The notes under the pieces were generated by a model. The model did not search any database and was not told the origin of the DNA. It worked only from the letters and a program-made list of their open reading frames with translations. A stretch of 8,620 bases of DNA. Source: an uncultured Saprospiraceae bacterium (GTDB lineage: Bacteria > Bacteroidota > Bacteroidia > Chitinophagales > Saprospiraceae). Below are positions 7,544 through 8,620 of the stretch, one piece after another (the stretch's first letter is position 1; each line of letters opens with the position of its first letter). A program made the position numbers and the translations under genes. The stretch spans positions 1-8,620 of the forward strand of contig CALHKJ010000057.1 of assembly GCA_938033975.1 (NCBI GenBank), in the 5' to 3' direction.

Positions 7544-8620
7544 CTAGAGTATTTTCACCATTTGTATATAGTCATTATTTTTGGCCACTAAGATGTAGTC
7601 CTGTCCTTGAATAGTAATTTCTGCTAAATCTTTGACATCTCCTGGAGCATAGAATCCGCTATCTCGACTTTGGATGGCTTCAAAGTTTCCTTTCCCATCA
7701 CCCTTTAGCAACAAGCCGTTGCTAGCATCATTTCTTGGAGTTTCTACTTCAGAACTATGCAAATTACCAGCGATAACTACATCTAAATGAGAATCTTGAT
7801 CGAAATCTTTTACAATAATCTGATTGACACTTGATAGTTGCGCCAAATTAGGTAGATCATGTGTCACAAAGTGACCGTTTTTATTTTCTAGATATACACT
7901 TGCAAAAGATTTTACTGAATAATGCAATGATTTACTTAGATCACCTGGAGTGTAAATATCTACTAAGGTAGCATTGGCGAAGGACTCATAATTTTTATAC
8001 TTCACTTGCAAAACAGGAATTTGTTGAGACGAACACTCTCTTCCTCTAACCGGAAATTTTTCTCCTTCGTTAAAATAGCTCAGCACGATATCGTTCTTTT
8101 GATTCTTATCGAAGTCATTAAAATAGATATCAAAGGTTTCATCTTCGTTGGCCTTGTACTTATAATTAAGACCAAGATTACCAACTATAAAATCCATATC
8201 TCCATCATCATCAAAGTCACCCTCCTTCAGACTAAACCACCAACCCGTTGTATTTTCTAATCCTAGCTCTGAAGTTTTGTTTTCAAATTCTCCATCAACA
8301 TTTTCAAACACTGTTATTGGCATCCACTCTCCTGCGAGAATTAAATCCAAATCTTCGTCTCCATCATAATCTGTCCAACTACCGCTTGTAACCATTCCCA
8401 AACCTTTTAACTGCGGAGCAACCTTATCTGTTACATCTATAAATTTTGCGCCATCTTTTGTACTTACATTTTCTAGAAGATAACTATCCGCAGGAGTTGG
8501 ATAATTCCCTGGAACCAATCTTCCACCAACAAATAAATCCAAGTCGCCATCTTGATCATAATCCGCACTATGTACTCTTGAACCACTGGTCAACATTTTT
8601 GGCAAAGCAGTTTCATCTTT
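7544..8620 (-). CDS. Large VCBS/FG-GAP repeat protein, C-terminal part (runs off right edge)
   Basis: The minus-strand frame is open from the right edge (beginning KDETALPKMLTSG) to the TAG at 7546-7544, giving the last 358 residues. No true start is present. A TTG at 8605 and an ATG at 8596 could be mistaken for starts, but the frame stays open above them and the sequence begins inside a repeat. Counting from the edge, Asp-rich calcium-loop motifs are DYDQDGDLD (20-28), DYDGDEDLD (84-92), DFDDDGDMD (135-143) and DFDQDSHLD (272-280); NDFDKNQKND (168-177) is a degenerate copy. Between them is PVRGRECSSQQIP (190-202) followed by YESFANATLVDIYT, which I recognise as a conserved stretch in the C-terminal half of Bacteroidota VCBS/ASPIC proteins of ~1,100 residues. 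It is therefore likely the same kind of protein as the one at the left end, seen from its other end. Secretion signals would lie outside the window. It is convergent with the lacI-family gene, so it belongs to a different transcription unit from susC-susD. The molecular function is unknown. Confidence 0.88.
   Translation of the reverse strand, partial: KDETALPKMLTSGSRVHSADYDQDGDLDLFVGGRLVPGNYPTPADSYLLENVSTKDGAKFIDVTDKVAPQLKGLGMVTSGSWTDYDGDEDLDLILAGEWMPITVFENVDGEFENKTSELGLENTTGWWFSLKEGDFDDDGDMDFIVGNLGLNYKYKANEDETFDIYFNDFDKNQKNDIVLSYFNEGEKFPVRGRECSSQQIPVLQVKYKNYESFANATLVDIYTPGDLSKSLHYSVKSFASVYLENKNGHFVTHDLPNLAQLSSVNQIIVKDFDQDSHLDVVIAGNLHSSEVETPRNDASNGLLLKGDGKGNFEAIQSRDSGFYAPGDVKDLAEITIQGQDYILVAKNNDYIQMVKIL

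Noticed and set aside
7509..7546. Inverted repeat TAGAAT/ATTCTA (7516-7521 and 7541-7546) between the convergent lacI-family and VCBS genes, as a possible bidirectional terminator.
   Set aside because: The stem is only 6 bp and AT-rich, the loop is 19 nt, no strong T-tract follows on either strand, and one arm overlaps the VCBS stop codon. Support is too weak.
1..8620. The two VCBS-protein pieces could be one gene split by insertion of the susD-susC-lacI block.
   Set aside because: Both are on the minus strand, but the N-terminal piece is at the left end and the C-terminal piece at the right end. A gene split by insertion would have the opposite order. The left piece also has its own start and lipoprotein signal.
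1..8620. Enediyne-type natural product biosynthesis suggested by the UnbV name.
   Set aside because: The ASPIC/UnbV domain is widespread in Bacteroidota repeat proteins and no polyketide or tailoring enzyme is present in the window.
1..8620. Mobile elements, CRISPR arrays, tRNA/rRNA genes and riboswitches.
   Set aside because: No transposase or integrase, regularly spaced direct repeats, or recognisable structured RNA was seen. Repetition within the VCBS genes is at protein level and reflects the calcium-loop motifs.

Overview
The window looks like part of a chromosome of a free-living, probably marine or environmental, member of the Bacteroidota. The evidence is a SusC/SusD-type outer-membrane uptake pair, lipoprotein signals of Bacteroidota type, AT-rich DNA, and start codons without a clear Shine-Dalgarno sequence. 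The large VCBS/FG-GAP proteins carrying an ASPIC/UnbV domain, with the motif RGRECSSQQ, remind me of Saprospiria/Cytophagia-type genomes. That finer placement is a guess.

Layout from left to right: (1) 1-1770, minus strand, the N-terminal 590 codons of a lipoprotein with repeated calcium-loop (FG-GAP/VCBS-like) motifs leading into an ASPIC/UnbV domain; it runs off the left edge. (2) 1800-1831, a minus-strand intrinsic terminator or attenuator hairpin. (3) 1854-3353, minus strand, a SusD/RagB-family surface lipoprotein. (4) 3365-6319, minus strand, a SusC/RagA-family TonB-dependent transporter. (5) 6320-6479, a divergent control region with three 12-bp imperfect palindromes of consensus ATTTACGTAAAT spaced 10 and 12 bp apart, which I read as a LacI-type operator cluster. 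(6) 6480-7508, plus strand, a LacI/GalR-family regulator. (7) 7544-8620, minus strand, the C-terminal 358 residues of a second large VCBS-repeat protein of the same general family; it runs off the right edge.

Reading them together (inference): SusC and SusD form a lidded outer-membrane importer for an unknown organic ligand, probably a glycan or oligosaccharide. The divergent LacI-type protein probably senses a cytoplasmic sugar and controls the importer and itself through the palindromes. The downstream VCBS/ASPIC lipoprotein probably sits at the cell surface and may help capture or hold substrate. It is separated from susD by a terminator-like hairpin and is likely made at a lower level. 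No glycoside hydrolase, polysaccharide lyase, sulfatase, mobile element, tRNA, rRNA or CRISPR array is visible, so the substrate cannot be named from this window. There is no stretch over 300 bases without a gene. The most worthwhile leads are the phased operator cluster, the LacI protein's atypical hinge, the attenuator before the VCBS gene, and the poorly understood VCBS/ASPIC family on both flanks.
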